Shown piece by piece: positions 34,508 to 43,900 of a stretch of 64,000 nt of DNA. Each line of letters begins with the position of its first letter. Position 1 is the first letter of the stretch. The notes beneath the pieces are model-generated. The model was not told the DNA's origin, did no database searches, and saw nothing but the letters and a program-made list of their open reading frames with translations. The DNA is taken from positions 62,001-126,000 of the forward strand of contig JAGTXO010000046.1 in assembly GCA_019448385.1 (NCBI GenBank), written 5' to 3'. Source of the DNA: Diacronema lutheri (Eukaryota > Haptophyta > Pavlovophyceae > Pavlovales > Pavlovaceae). The position numbers and the translations under genes were made by a program.

Positions 34508-37156
34508 ATGAGCAAATGCCGCCTGCTGTGCGCTCTCCTTGCTGCGTTCGGCGTTTGGCTCGTCGGCGCGGGAGTGGCGGCGCCACTCGCCGGGCTGGAC
34601 GCACGGCCTCGGTCTCCGCGTCTATCGCCTGACGACTTTGTCGTCAGCTGGCCATCCGCCGCGGCGCCTTTTCGGCACGGCGCCGCGGCGCTCGTGCGTG
34701 CCGCTCGGCTCGCGCAGGTGCGCGCGGCGAGCGCGCAGCCGCCGCTACCACCGCCGCCGTCGCCGCCGCCGCCGTCACCCCCACCGCCGGTGCTGTCGCC
34801 GTCGCCGCGCGCGCCGCCAATGCTGGTCAGCCCGCCGCCGGCCGTGCGGCATCCGCCACCGTCGCCCCATCCGCGGCAGCCTCCCGCGCCGCCGCCGTCG
34901 CCCCCGCCGCCCCCGCCGCCCTTTGTTGGCGCGCTCGCCGTGTGCTCCGTGCGGATCTCGGGCTCAGTCGACGCGTGGGACGCCTCGACGGCCGCAGGCG
35001 CCGCGCTGCGCGCCACGTTCGAGCGCACGGCCGCCGACGCGCTCGACGAGCCCGGCGCTGTCGGCAACGGCGCGCGGGTGACGATCAACGACGTGCTCGC
35101 CGCTTCGGTGCTCGTGCTCTTCGACGTGCTCCTGCCCGCGCTCACGAGCGGGGAGCAGGCGCTCGAGCGGCTGAATGCGCGCTCGGACGCGCTGAGCGCC
35201 GCGCTGCTCAACGCCACCGGCCTGGCCACGCTCGCGCCCATGAACGTAACGTCCGTTGAAATCCGTGCGCTCCCGCCGCCGCTGCCGGCACCGCTCCCGC
35301 GGCGCGAAGCGAGCGGCGATGGCGGCGGCAGCGGCGACGGCGCCGATTCGCGTGACGGCCAGCGCGCAGCGCCGTTCGCGCAGCCGCCAGAGAGCAGCGA
35401 CGGCGCGACGGTCGTGGCGATCGTCGTGCCGCTCGCGCTCGGCGCGGTTGGGCTCAGCTGCTGCGCTGCGAGCCGCGTGCGCGCGAAGCGGCGGCGCGAG
35501 GCGGCCGATGGCGCGGTTGGCGGCGGTGCGGGCCCGGTGGACGGCGCGAGGCGCGCGAGCGCCGTCGGGTGGATCGCCGGCGCGAGCGCGCGCCAGGGCA
35601 AGGACCGCGCGGCGCAGAGGCCGACGCTGCTGCGCGCCGCGGTTGGGCGCGAGCTGCCGCGGGCAGAGGGGCAGCCGCAGCCCAAAGGCCAGCGGCAGCA
35701 GCACGAGCTGCCGCCGCAGCAACGTCAGCATTCACAGCCGCAGCCGCGCGCCGATCGCGCGCGGCTGCCGGCGGCGGACGGCGCACACGCGGTGAACGCC
35801 ATTGCGACCCCAACGGTCCGGCTGCGCGAAGTCCGACTGCACGAGGTCGAGATCGCGCTGCCCGCACACCGCCGGCAGCCGTGCGCCGAGTTGCACGCGC
35901 GCGCATCGCCGCCCGCCGCGGACGCGCGCTCCAGCTCGGCGGGCAGCGGCGGCGACGGCAGCGACGACGGCGACTCGGCGCCGTCCGCCCGCGTGCGCGC
36001 CGGGCCACGCGTGCGGCCCGCGGCGCGGGCGCCCCTGCTGCCCGTCGCGAGGCCCGCTGCGCGCCACCGCGCGCCACCGCGCGCTGTGCGTGCCGACGCC
36101 GCGCCCGCCGTGCGCCACGCGCGCAGCGGCGTCGAGCGCGACACGCGTGTGCTCGAGGCGGCGGCACCGCCACGTGCGCGCGTCTCGCTCGCGTTTGCGC
36201 CGTGCTGCGCGGCGCCGCACAGCCCAACGGTTTCCGCGCACGGCAGCGACGCGGGCGGCGCGGACCAAAAGGCGGGCGGCGCGTGCGCTCCGCAGGAAAC
36301 TGCGGCGGCGTGCTCCGGCGGCTCGCGCTCGCCACGCCACGAGGCGGCGGTGGCAGTGGCGAGCAGCGCGTTCGCGCGCGGTGGGAGCGACTCGGAGAGC
36401 GACGCGCCGCCGCCCGAGCCCAACGAATGGGCTCTGTACGCGCAGCCGCCCGAGCCCAACGAATGGGCTCTGTACGCGCAGCCGCCCGAGCCCAACGAAT
36501 GGGCTCTCTACGCGCCGCCGCCCGAGCCCAACGAATGGGCTCTGTACGCGCAGCCGCCCGAGCTACCGGACGCTCATGCCGAGTCCGATGACGAGTGGCA
36601 CAGTTGGGGGCTGCGCGCCCAGCGCAGGCTGTCCGTAGCGCCGTGCTGCGACTACGCCGCGTTGGACACGCCGCCGTCGCCTTCAAGGCGCTTTGACGCG
36701 CCGCTCGACGCGCCGCGCGACGCGCCGCTGCCCGAGCCCAGCGAGTGGGCGCTCTACGCGCGCGGCCTGCGCGAGCTGGACGACGACGAGCTGCCGCGTG
36801 CGCTGCCGCTCGAGCAGCACGCTGGAGCGCGTACGGCGCAGCAAGTCGCGCGCCGCGCCACGGAGCGCACCGCCCTTGCGCGCGGCTGGCCGAGCTCGTC
36901 CAACGACGTGGACGACGAGCAGACGTGCGTCGGTGCAGACAGGTGGAGCGGGAAGCGGTCGGGCGCCCCGCCGAGCGTGCGGGACGCACCGATGACCGTC
37001 GAGCCGCAGTGGCCGCACAACGCGTCCGTGCACGACGAGGACGCGCTGACGCAGCCGCTGTGGGAGCGAGACGCGCGGCTCGACGCGCGCCTGCCACAGC
37101 CATCGTGGGTGCGGCGAGGGAGCCTGCGGCTCGGCGTCGCGCGAGGCGTGGGATGA
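34508..37156 (+). CDS. Pro-rich (hydroxyproline-type) single-pass membrane protein with NEWALYA repeats
   Basis: 882 residues. A signal peptide (CRLLCALLAAFGVWLVGAGV) opens the protein. A Pro-rich stalk with (SPPPP)n follows, typical of extracellular hydroxyproline-rich glycoproteins. Then come a short ectodomain (about residues 140-260) and one transmembrane helix (VVAIVVPLALGAVGLSCCAA, about 300-320) followed by basic residues. The cytoplasmic part is long and low-complexity. It contains four 12-residue copies of PEPNEWALYAQP at about 36411-36557 and a related PEPSEWALYA at about 36730. The repeat could be a docking motif. The function is unknown; a surface or adhesion protein is plausible. 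It is convergent with CREG; 20 bp separate the stop codons. Confidence 0.7.
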   Translation: MSKCRLLCALLAAFGVWLVGAGVAAPLAGLDARPRSPRLSPDDFVVSWPSAAAPFRHGAAALVRAARLAQVRAASAQPPLPPPPSPPPPSPPPPVLSPSPRAPPMLVSPPPAVRHPPPSPHPRQPPAPPPSPPPPPPPFVGALAVCSVRISGSVDAWDASTAAGAALRATFERTAADALDEPGAVGNGARVTINDVLAASVLVLFDVLLPALTSGEQALERLNARSDALSAALLNATGLATLAPMNVTSVEIRALPPPLPAPLPRREASGDGGGSGDGADSRDGQRAAPFAQPPESSDGATVVAIVVPLALGAVGLSCCAASRVRAKRRREAADGAVGGGAGPVDGARRASAVGWIAGASARQGKDRAAQRPTLLRAAVGRELPRAEGQPQPKGQRQQHELPPQQRQHSQPQPRADRARLPAADGAHAVNAIATPTVRLREVRLHEVEIALPAHRRQPCAELHARASPPAADARSSSAGSGGDGSDDGDSAPSARVRAGPRVRPAARAPLLPVARPAARHRAPPRAVRADAAPAVRHARSGVERDTRVLEAAAPPRARVSLAFAPCCAAPHSPTVSAHGSDAGGADQKAGGACAPQETAAACSGGSRSPRHEAAVAVASSAFARGGSDSESDAPPPEPNEWALYAQPPEPNEWALYAQPPEPNEWALYAPPPEPNEWALYAQPPELPDAHAESDDEWHSWGLRAQRRLSVAPCCDYAALDTPPSPSRRFDAPLDAPRDAPLPEPSEWALYARGLRELDDDELPRALPLEQHAGARTAQQVARRATERTALARGWPSSSNDVDDEQTCVGADRWSGKRSGAPPSVRDAPMTVEPQWPHNASVHDEDALTQPLWERDARLDARLPQPSWVRRGSLRLGVARGVG
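36411..36560 (+). repeat. 36-bp tandem repeat encoding PEPNEWALYAQP
   Basis: Four nearly identical 36-bp units in the Pro-rich membrane protein. The very low divergence (a CAG/CCG and a few silent changes) indicates recent expansion. The encoded Trp and Tyr residues are kept in each copy. Confidence 0.9.
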
Positions 37157-37176
37157 CCTGCTGCAGCCCTCTCGCA

Positions 37177-37794
37177 TCAGTGCGCGCGTGCCGCGCACGC
37201 GCGCCCGTCCGGCCCGGCCGAGGCCGCGAGGAACTGCTCGACGGAGATCGGCTTCGCACCGCCATAATCGCTGAGCGCAAACACGTCGGTGATCGGCTGC
37301 ATCACGTAGGCGCCGAAGCCGTGGTTCCGCGGCCAGTCACGCATCGGCGGGTGCTTGCGGAAGAGCACCTCGCGCGCGGCTTGCTGGTCCGCCGCCGGCA
37401 CGATCTTGCCGTGCAGCGAGACCTTTGCGCAGCGCGGGTCCTCGGGGTCGGCGCCGTTGCACTGCTCGGGGAGCTCGGCCTCGGCGATGGTGACGGTGGC
37501 GAGCGGGTCCGCGGCGAGGTCGCGCGCGGTCTCGTCGAGCTTGGACAGAAAGAACAGGGGCACGCCCGTGCAGTTATCCGCGTACGAGACGACGTTGCCC
37601 CAGGCATGCCCGCCGCGCGCGGGGCTCGACGTCGCGACCACGGCCCACGAGGCGCGGGCCACAAGCCAGCGCGCGACGCGCACCGAGTCTGCCGGTGGCG
37701 GGCGGGGTGCCTGCGCGCGCGTCTCATCGAGGTAGGCAGTGGTCGCCAGCGTCGACAGCGCGCAGACGACAGCGCGCACCGCCTTGGAGGCCAT
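37177..37794 (-). CDS. CREG: CREG-like secreted FMN-binding-fold protein
   Basis: 205 residues from ATG 37794. A signal peptide (AVVCALSTLATTAYLDETRA) precedes a pyridoxamine-5'-phosphate-oxidase-like domain of the CREG family: ARWLVARASWAVVATSS, WGNVVSYAD, GVPLFFLSKLDETARDL, DPEDPRCAKVSLHGKI and FGAYVMQPITDVF. CREG proteins are secreted or lysosomal glycoproteins with a split-barrel fold that usually do not bind FMN. No obvious retention signal is present at the end (CAARAH). The upstream open frame extension has no signal peptide and is rejected. Confidence 0.9.
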   Translation of the reverse strand: MASKAVRAVVCALSTLATTAYLDETRAQAPRPPPADSVRVARWLVARASWAVVATSSPARGGHAWGNVVSYADNCTGVPLFFLSKLDETARDLAADPLATVTIAEAELPEQCNGADPEDPRCAKVSLHGKIVPAADQQAAREVLFRKHPPMRDWPRNHGFGAYVMQPITDVFALSDYGGAKPISVEQFLAASAGPDGRACAARAH

Positions 37795-38096
37795 GGAGGA
37801 ACGCGGACGGCCAGCTTGCCGGCGAGGTGCCTTGGGAGGGTCGCTCAGGAAGTAAGGGGTAGGGTGACTGGCTTGTCTCATTCAAGCGGCGAGTGACGAC
37901 CACGGACGGCGCACCACGATCGCGGACGCCACACCGCGACGTCGATGAGCGCACGTCGCAGAGGCCCTGCACCTGGTTGTCACCGGTCGGCGGTCGCGTC
38001 GGTCGCGTCGACACGGCGCAGGGCAGGACGGCGCCGGTGCTCGAGACGTCCGAGTCGACGCGACCGACAGGCGACAGACGGCCGGTGAAAAAAAAT
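37795..38096. promoter_or_regulatory. 302-bp divergent promoter (CREG / DUF2061) with 15-bp inverted repeat
   Basis: The longest shared promoter of a divergent pair here. It contains GTCGGTCGCGTCGAC (37998-38012) and its exact complement at 38054-38068, plus a 9-bp tandem GTCGCGTCG. An A-run (GAAAAAAAATATGG) immediately precedes the DUF2061 ATG. Confidence 0.5.
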
Positions 38097-38738
38097 ATGG
38101 GCGCCACGCTGCTCGCGCTCGCGTGCCTGCAGGGTGCGGCCGGCCATGTCGCGCGGCACAGCGTGGTGGCGCGCTCGCGCGTACCGTTCGTGCGAGTTGG
38201 CGCTGTGTCGGTCGGGCCGCCGCCCGCCGCTGCGCCCCGCGCGCTCGTCCACCTCGCGGCCGACGCAGACGCCGTCGCGCCACTTCTCGAGACGACGCAG
38301 CGCTCGGTCGTCAAGGCGCTGTCGTGGCGCGCGACCGCGGGCGTGGTAACGCTTTGCACTTCGCTCTTCTTCTCGGGCTCCCTGCGCGCCGCGCTGGGCA
38401 TCGTGGGCGCCGACTTTGCGACCAAGTCCATCACGATGTTTGTCGGCGAGCGTCTGTGGAACAAGAGCAACGTCGGGCGCGGCTCGTCGGGCGATACGAT
38501 GGGCCGCTCGCTTCTGAAGGCGCTGGTGTGGCGCGTGTTCGCCGCGACAAATACGCTCATCTCCGCCGGCCTGCTCGCCGGCCAGTGGGACGCAGCCTTC
38601 AAGATTGCCGGCTCGGACACGCTGATCAAGACAACACTCTTCTTTGCGTTCGAGCGCGCGTGGGACATGGTCAGCTGGGGGCGCTACACGGGAAGCGCGC
38701 AGGCGCCGAACGCCGAGGGCTCCAGCAAGACGGCGTGA
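38097..38738 (+). CDS. protein with two DUF2061 membrane domains, probably plastid-targeted
   Basis: 213 residues. The N-terminus has a short hydrophobic signal (MGATLLALACLQGAAG) and an Arg/Ala-rich stretch. Two homologous DUF2061 units follow: RSVVKALSWRATAGVVTLCT with AALGIVGADFATKSITMFV, and RSLLKALVWRVFAATNTLIS with AAFKIAGSDTLIKTTLFFAF-ERAW. DUF2061 is an integral membrane domain found in bacteria and algae whose function is not known. The duplicated architecture could form a two-fold pseudosymmetric dimer. The ATG at 38097 is preferred over upstream non-ATG starts. Confidence 0.85.
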   Translation: MGATLLALACLQGAAGHVARHSVVARSRVPFVRVGAVSVGPPPAAAPRALVHLAADADAVAPLLETTQRSVVKALSWRATAGVVTLCTSLFFSGSLRAALGIVGADFATKSITMFVGERLWNKSNVGRGSSGDTMGRSLLKALVWRVFAATNTLISAGLLAGQWDAAFKIAGSDTLIKTTLFFAFERAWDMVSWGRYTGSAQAPNAEGSSKTA

Positions 38739-38989
38739 GCGGCGTGTTTAGGGAGGCGGAGGTGCCGCGCGGGCCGTTCGGAGGGAGGTCCGTGTGATGG
38801 ATGGAGCTCCTCGATTGGCGAGCGCGTGAGCACGACGCGCAGCGAAGCTGTGGCGGCGTGGGGGGCGGCGAGCTGCGGGCGGGCTGCTCGAGACTAGGCC
38901 GGTGCGGACGGCGCTGTGGCCGCCAGCGCAGATGACGCGCGCTGATGAGCCGTAGCGGGCGTCCGTGATCCGAACGGGCCGGCGGGCGG

Positions 38990-39790
38990 CGCCCCCTTAG
39001 GCTGCGCGCCCCTGTGGTCGTGCAGCCACTTGCCCACGCACACGAGCAGCCGGTCGCGCGTCACGCCGTCGACTCGACGCAGTGCGCCGCGACGAACGCC
39101 TCGGCGACGCGCGCCGCGTTGGATCGCCCGCCGCTGTCGCGCCGCCAGCGCTCTTTGCGGCGCGCCGGCGCGTCGTACACGTGCTCGGCGGCGCGCTCGC
39201 GCATCCGCGCGCTCTCGCGGTGGGGAAGACGACAACGTTGACCGCGTCGAGCACCTTGGCGCTGTGCGCCTCGCCAAGCCGCGCCTCGTCCGCCTCCACG
39301 CGGGAACTCCTCGCCGCACCCGTCGGTGCGCACGCGCCGCCGCGCCGCGTTGGTCTTGGGCGTCTCGCGCGCAAAGCCCGCGGCGCGCGCGCGCGCGCGC
39401 GCTGCGTGAACTGCCGCCAGACGGCCGCCCGCACGGCGTGCGCAGAGTAGGTGGTGATGTTGCCCATGTTCGGGTCGGCCGCGACGACGACCGCCTCCTC
39501 CTCGTCGATCGCCCGCCGCAGCTCGGAGCCGAGCGCGACGGCGATGCGCCCGTCCGGCCGGCGCCAGCGGTGCAGGACGCTCGAGCCGCCGGTCGGCGCC
39601 TACGCCTTCGGCACGAGGACGGTCCCGACGGCGTGCATGGCGACGGCGTCCGTCACCACCGACGTGACGGGCTGCCGGCCCGGGAGCGGCACGCCGGTCC
39701 GGGCGAACGGATTAAGAATTTGCGCTCTGCACGCGCGGCGCGACGTGCACGGCGACGGCACCACGAGCGCCAACCATCCATCGTGCAAGG
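38990..39790 (-). pseudogene. decayed Fanzor/TnpB-like RuvC nuclease remnant
   Basis: Broken coding sequence in more than one frame. Short stretches match, in order, the conserved blocks of Fanzor-type (eukaryotic TnpB-like) proteins: a V-TDAVAMHAVGTVL block like their TDGvsV motif; VVVAADPNMGNITTYSA, like the RuvC-I VDPGxxN motif; and YDAPARRKERWRRDSGGRSN, like the Y..fR..RW....RS block. Fanzors are known from algae, including haptophytes, and are usually carried by DNA transposons. I see no clear terminal repeats here. The PPPDE gene's 3' end (stop 39712) overlaps its upstream part. It looks thoroughly decayed, with several breaks. The call rests on motif spacing only. Confidence 0.45.
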
Positions 39791-40875
39791 GCCCCTAGCC
39801 GCACCCACCGCTCGCGAGGCGGCCACGCGGCGGCCGCGCCTCCGGCGTGTGCGCTCAAGACCCCGTCCGAGCGGACGGTCGGCAGCGCGGTCGCTGTCTT
39901 GCCCGTCAGGATCCGCCGCCTGTTGCGCACACCCGGCGGACGCGCTACGGCTGCGGCGGCCGTGCGGTCATAGTCCGCGGCGATGCGCCGCGCCCAGAGC
40001 TCGGGCGCGCGCGACGTCCCTCGCGGGGACGGCGGACGGCGCGGCCAGCAGCCGCATGAACTCACGTGTGTCGGCGAGCGCGGCGTGTCGGCTGGCGTGT
40101 CGGCCGCTCGCATCTCGCTCGGCGCGCGCGGCGCGAGCAAGTTGAGCGCGCCGCGGCCGGGGTGCGCAAAGCAGCCGTTGAGCGTCGCGCGCGCGGCATT
40201 CAGGGCGCGCATCACCTCGGCCGACTCGGACGCAGCGCGGTTGACCCAGGCGGGCACGTAGCGCATCCCATCCTTCGCGTCGAGGAGCGCGCCGATGAAC
40301 GCGCCCGCAAAGTGGTTGCAATTGCGGCTGATCACATCGTACGCGTTGCCCGGCCACTGCTGCATCAGCTCGACAACGACGCGGCGGAGCGAGCGCGGCG
40401 GTATCGTGGTGTGCGCGACGCCGAGCGAACGGATCAGCACGGCCTGGCCGTTTGCAAAGCCGGCGGGCAGCCTGGTCGGCTCCTGCATCCACACGCCCGT
40501 GCTGCTGTGCGCGTGCATCCCGAACGCGTACTCGACGCCGTCCACCTCCACGCCGCTGTGGTATATGCCACCGCCGAGCAGCGCGGAGAGCGCCGCGTCG
40601 ACAACGACGTTCGTCAGCCGGTACACGTGCAAGCGCACTGGGCGCCCTCGCCCGACGCCAACCTTGCGCGCGAGCCGGCGGCCCGGCACGCCGACGGCGT
40701 CCGCCCGCGCGTAAGCGAAACGGCCGGGTGCGGAGCCGCGTCGCGGCGGCTCATCCGGCGCGCGTGCGCAGCCCGTGCGTTCGTCTATGCGCGCGCACGT
40801 GTAGTGGCCCGCCGCGGAGCGGCGCCGAGGCGGTCCCTCGGCGCCCACGCTTGCAGGTCTCGCGCAGGACGACAT
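39712..40875 (-). CDS. PPPDE (DeSI-type) cysteine isopeptidase-like protein
   Basis: 387 residues from ATG 40875; the frame extends further only with non-ATG codons. The PPPDE domain (about residues 75-215) reads VRLHVYRLTNVV, GGIYHSGVEVDGVEYAFG (catalytic His in IYHSG), and YDVISRNCNHFAGAFIGAL (catalytic Cys in RNCNHF). PPPDE/DeSI enzymes remove SUMO or ubiquitin, and some are palmitoyl-thioesterases. Both catalytic residues are present. A C-terminal extension of about 170 residues has no recognisable domain and runs into a decayed transposon-like region, so its end may be recently acquired. Confidence 0.8.
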   Translation of the reverse strand: MSSCARPASVGAEGPPRRRSAAGHYTCARIDERTGCARAPDEPPRRGSAPGRFAYARADAVGVPGRRLARKVGVGRGRPVRLHVYRLTNVVVDAALSALLGGGIYHSGVEVDGVEYAFGMHAHSSTGVWMQEPTRLPAGFANGQAVLIRSLGVAHTTIPPRSLRRVVVELMQQWPGNAYDVISRNCNHFAGAFIGALLDAKDGMRYVPAWVNRAASESAEVMRALNAARATLNGCFAHPGRGALNLLAPRAPSEMRAADTPADTPRSPTHVSSCGCWPRRPPSPRGTSRAPELWARRIAADYDRTAAAAVARPPGVRNRRRILTGKTATALPTVRSDGVLSAHAGGAAAAWPPRERWVRLGALARWMVGARGAVAVHVAPRVQSANS

Positions 40876-40945
40876 CACGGTCCCGCCCGCGACACTGACG
40901 TTACGTAAGAAGTACACGGAGGTCGCACAGACGTTACACGCGTGT

Positions 40946-43900
40946 TCACTTCTTCATCAACAGCTGCTCGCGCAGTAGCGCCGCGGCCGCGAGGTTTGCG
41001 CTCGGCGTGGCCGCTGCGGGCCCGGGCGCGCGCGGCCGCGCCGCCGGCGCGACGCCCAGCCCGACGCCCAGCCCGAGGCCGACCGTGGGCGCGGCGGGCG
41101 GGCGTGGCACGGGGGCGGGCAGGCCTGCTGCCCTGGGCGCGCACGCTGCGCCAAAGCCGGCGCCAGCGGCCTGCGCCGCGCCGAAGCCGAGTTGCGGCGG
41201 CGGCGCGCCTGGCGGCGGCCGCGCGCGCGCGCCCAACGCGCCGCCCGCCGCAGGCGCGCTGCCGCCGCCGCCGCTGCCGCTGCCTCGCTGGTACGAGCAT
41301 TGCGGCGCGATGCACGCGGGGCGCGGCGCGGGCAGCTGAAAGGCGGGCTGCGCTGCCGCATGCGCGCGCGCGCCGCCGCCGTACGCGCCGCCGTACGCGC
41401 ACGGCTGCGCGCCGTACGCGCAGCCGCAGCCCAACGGCGCGGACGCGCATCCGCCCGCCGCGTAGCCCGGGGGCGGGCCGGGCGGCGGTTGCGCGCGGCA
41501 GCCGCAGCTTGCGCTCGCCTGCCGCTGCTGCTGCTGCTGGTAGCTGAGCCACGCGTGCGCGGCCGAGCGCGGCTGCGGCGGCGGCGGCGGCTGCGGCGCG
41601 AGGCCGCAGCCATAACCGCCGGCCGGCCGGGGCGGCTGCGCGGGCCGCGCGGTGGCGCACGCGCCCAGCGCGGCCATGGCGCCCGGCGGCATGGGCGGCT
41701 GCGGCAGCGAGTGCGCGAGCAGCTGCGCGGCGCTCAGCCCGCAGCCGTGCAGTGGGAGCTGCTGCGACGGCGGCTGCCGGCGCGCGGGCGTGTAACGGCC
41801 AAAGGACGGGCGGTCGTAGGCCGAAAGCGTTGAGCGCGGCAGCTGCACACCCGGCAGCAGCTGCGGGCGGTGTGCGGCGCGCGGCGGCAGATGGTATGCG
41901 CCGTACGTCGCGCGCGTCTCGAAGGGCTGCAGCGCAGCCTGCGCGCGCTCGCCGCGGAAGGGCGGCAGGGCGTACGCCGATCCGATGCGCGGCGCGCACG
42001 CCACCGCGCTGATCGCGCCGCCCATCCCTGCGGGTGCGGCCAATGGTGGCGGTGGCGGCGGCGGGGCGCCGGTCGCGCGGCGCGTGCGGTCGGCGAACGC
42101 GATCGGCGCGCGCGCGCGCGCGCGCTCCGCCGACGCGCGTGCGCGCCGCGACAGAGAGGGCGGCGTGCGCACCACGAGAGAGCTTCATCGTGAGCTGCAC
42201 ACGTCGTGCGGGCGCGCGCCGGCGCGCCGCCGCCGCGGGCGCGCCCTCGGCCGCGCCGCTCGCGTCGGCGCCGGCCGCGTCGTCGTGCGCGGGCTCGGCG
42301 TCGGCGCTGTCCATGAGCTGTATGAGCGGCCGCGCCATCGGGTGCGCCTCGCTCACGAAGACCAGCGTCTGGCCGAGCGCGTTGCGCGCGCGCTCGTCCG
42401 GCGAGAGCGTGTGCTCGACCGCGCGCACTGCGCACAGCAGCAGCTCCTGCTCGCGCGCGCGCGCGCGCGCGCGCCACCGGGCGGTCTGAGCGCGCGCAGG
42501 GGCCCCGCCCACCGCACGCGGACGCGCGCGCGACGCGGCGCTGCGCGGCGCGGCGCGGCGCGCGGGCCGGCCGGCACGCGGCGCGCTCGCCTGGTCGATG
42601 AAGGGGAGGAGGACGACGGCCTGCCAGGCGAAGCGCTTGCCGTTCATGTCGCAGTCGAAGCTGAGCGGGTAGATGGGCGCGAGCGGCGATGCCTCGTCGA
42701 CCATGAGCGCGGCGAGGGCGGGCGGCAGCGCGTGCGCTGAGCCCGGGGGCAGCACCGCCATCAATTGCTCGAGCGGGCGAAAGGGCGTGCCGAGCTCAAA
42801 GCTCGTCGAGACGTCCTCCAGCGCGATCGCCTGCACGAGGTCCGTCGCAAAGGGCGCGTAATGGTACGGATAGAACCAGTGCCATGACGGGCAGCCATCG
42901 TAGTAGTAACCCATCACCCAGCAGAGGCCTCGCACATATTCGGTGCACATGCGCTCGAGCTCGTCGCGCCAGCCGTCGCCGAGCTTTTGCGAGTAGTAAC
43001 GCTCGCGCCAGCCCTCTTTGCCCAGCTCGACCGCGTCAACCGGCTCCGCCACCTCCGCGTTGCTTCGCAGCAGCGCCTTGAGCTCGAGCGAAAAGTCGCC
43101 GCCCGCGCGCGCGGAGCCGTCCGCGGCGGGCGCGCCGCCCGCGCGGCCGCCGCCCTTCTTCGAGAGGACAATCTTGCGGTTGGGCTCCTGCCCGACCGTC
43201 GGGTGCTCAAGCCCGAGCTCGTCGCAGTACTGGTGCGCCATACGCCGCTCGAAGCCGGAGAGCGACGCGGGCAGCTCGAAGGAGCGCGCCTCGCCGTCGC
43301 CGTCGTCCGACGTGGCGAACTGCTTGATCGTCTCGAAGAGGCGCAGCAGCTTGTCGTCGGACGAGCCGCCGCTTTGGCGCGCACAGCCAAAGCCGAGCCC
43401 AAGCCCGCACCCGCCGCCCTCGTCGCGCGACCGTTTCACGCCGATCGCCGCCGCGCCGCCACCGCCGTTGAGCGCGATCTGCGCGGGCGTCTGCGCCGCC
43501 TCGGCGAGCAGCGCAAGATGCCTGCGCTCGGCGGTGCGCATCGCGACGTCCTGCAGCCGCTGCGCGCGCCTGCCCTCCTCGCGCTGCTCGTTCTCCCGCC
43601 GCTTGCGCAGCAGCCCCTCTTCGAGGGCCGCGACCTCCACGGTGAGGAGCTGCACGCGCCTGAGGTCGACCTGAGCACCGTCGCACAGGTAGCCGCCGCC
43701 CGGCCTGGCGAAGAGCGTGCGGTACACGTCAAGGAGCGTGTCGATCGCGCCCTCGCGGATCTCAAGCGACGGCACGTGCGGCAGGAAGTCGTTGCCCACG
43801 AAGAAGCAGAGGAAGACGAAATCGTCGATCAGCCGCTCAAAATTGAACACTTCGGGCGCGCAGAAGCGGCTCTCGGTGAACTCGCGGTGCAGGTACTCGC

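Noticed and set aside
39451-39798. Plus-strand frame of 115 codons over the Fanzor-like remnant
   Set aside because: The minus strand shows the ordered family motifs; the plus frame has no protein character.
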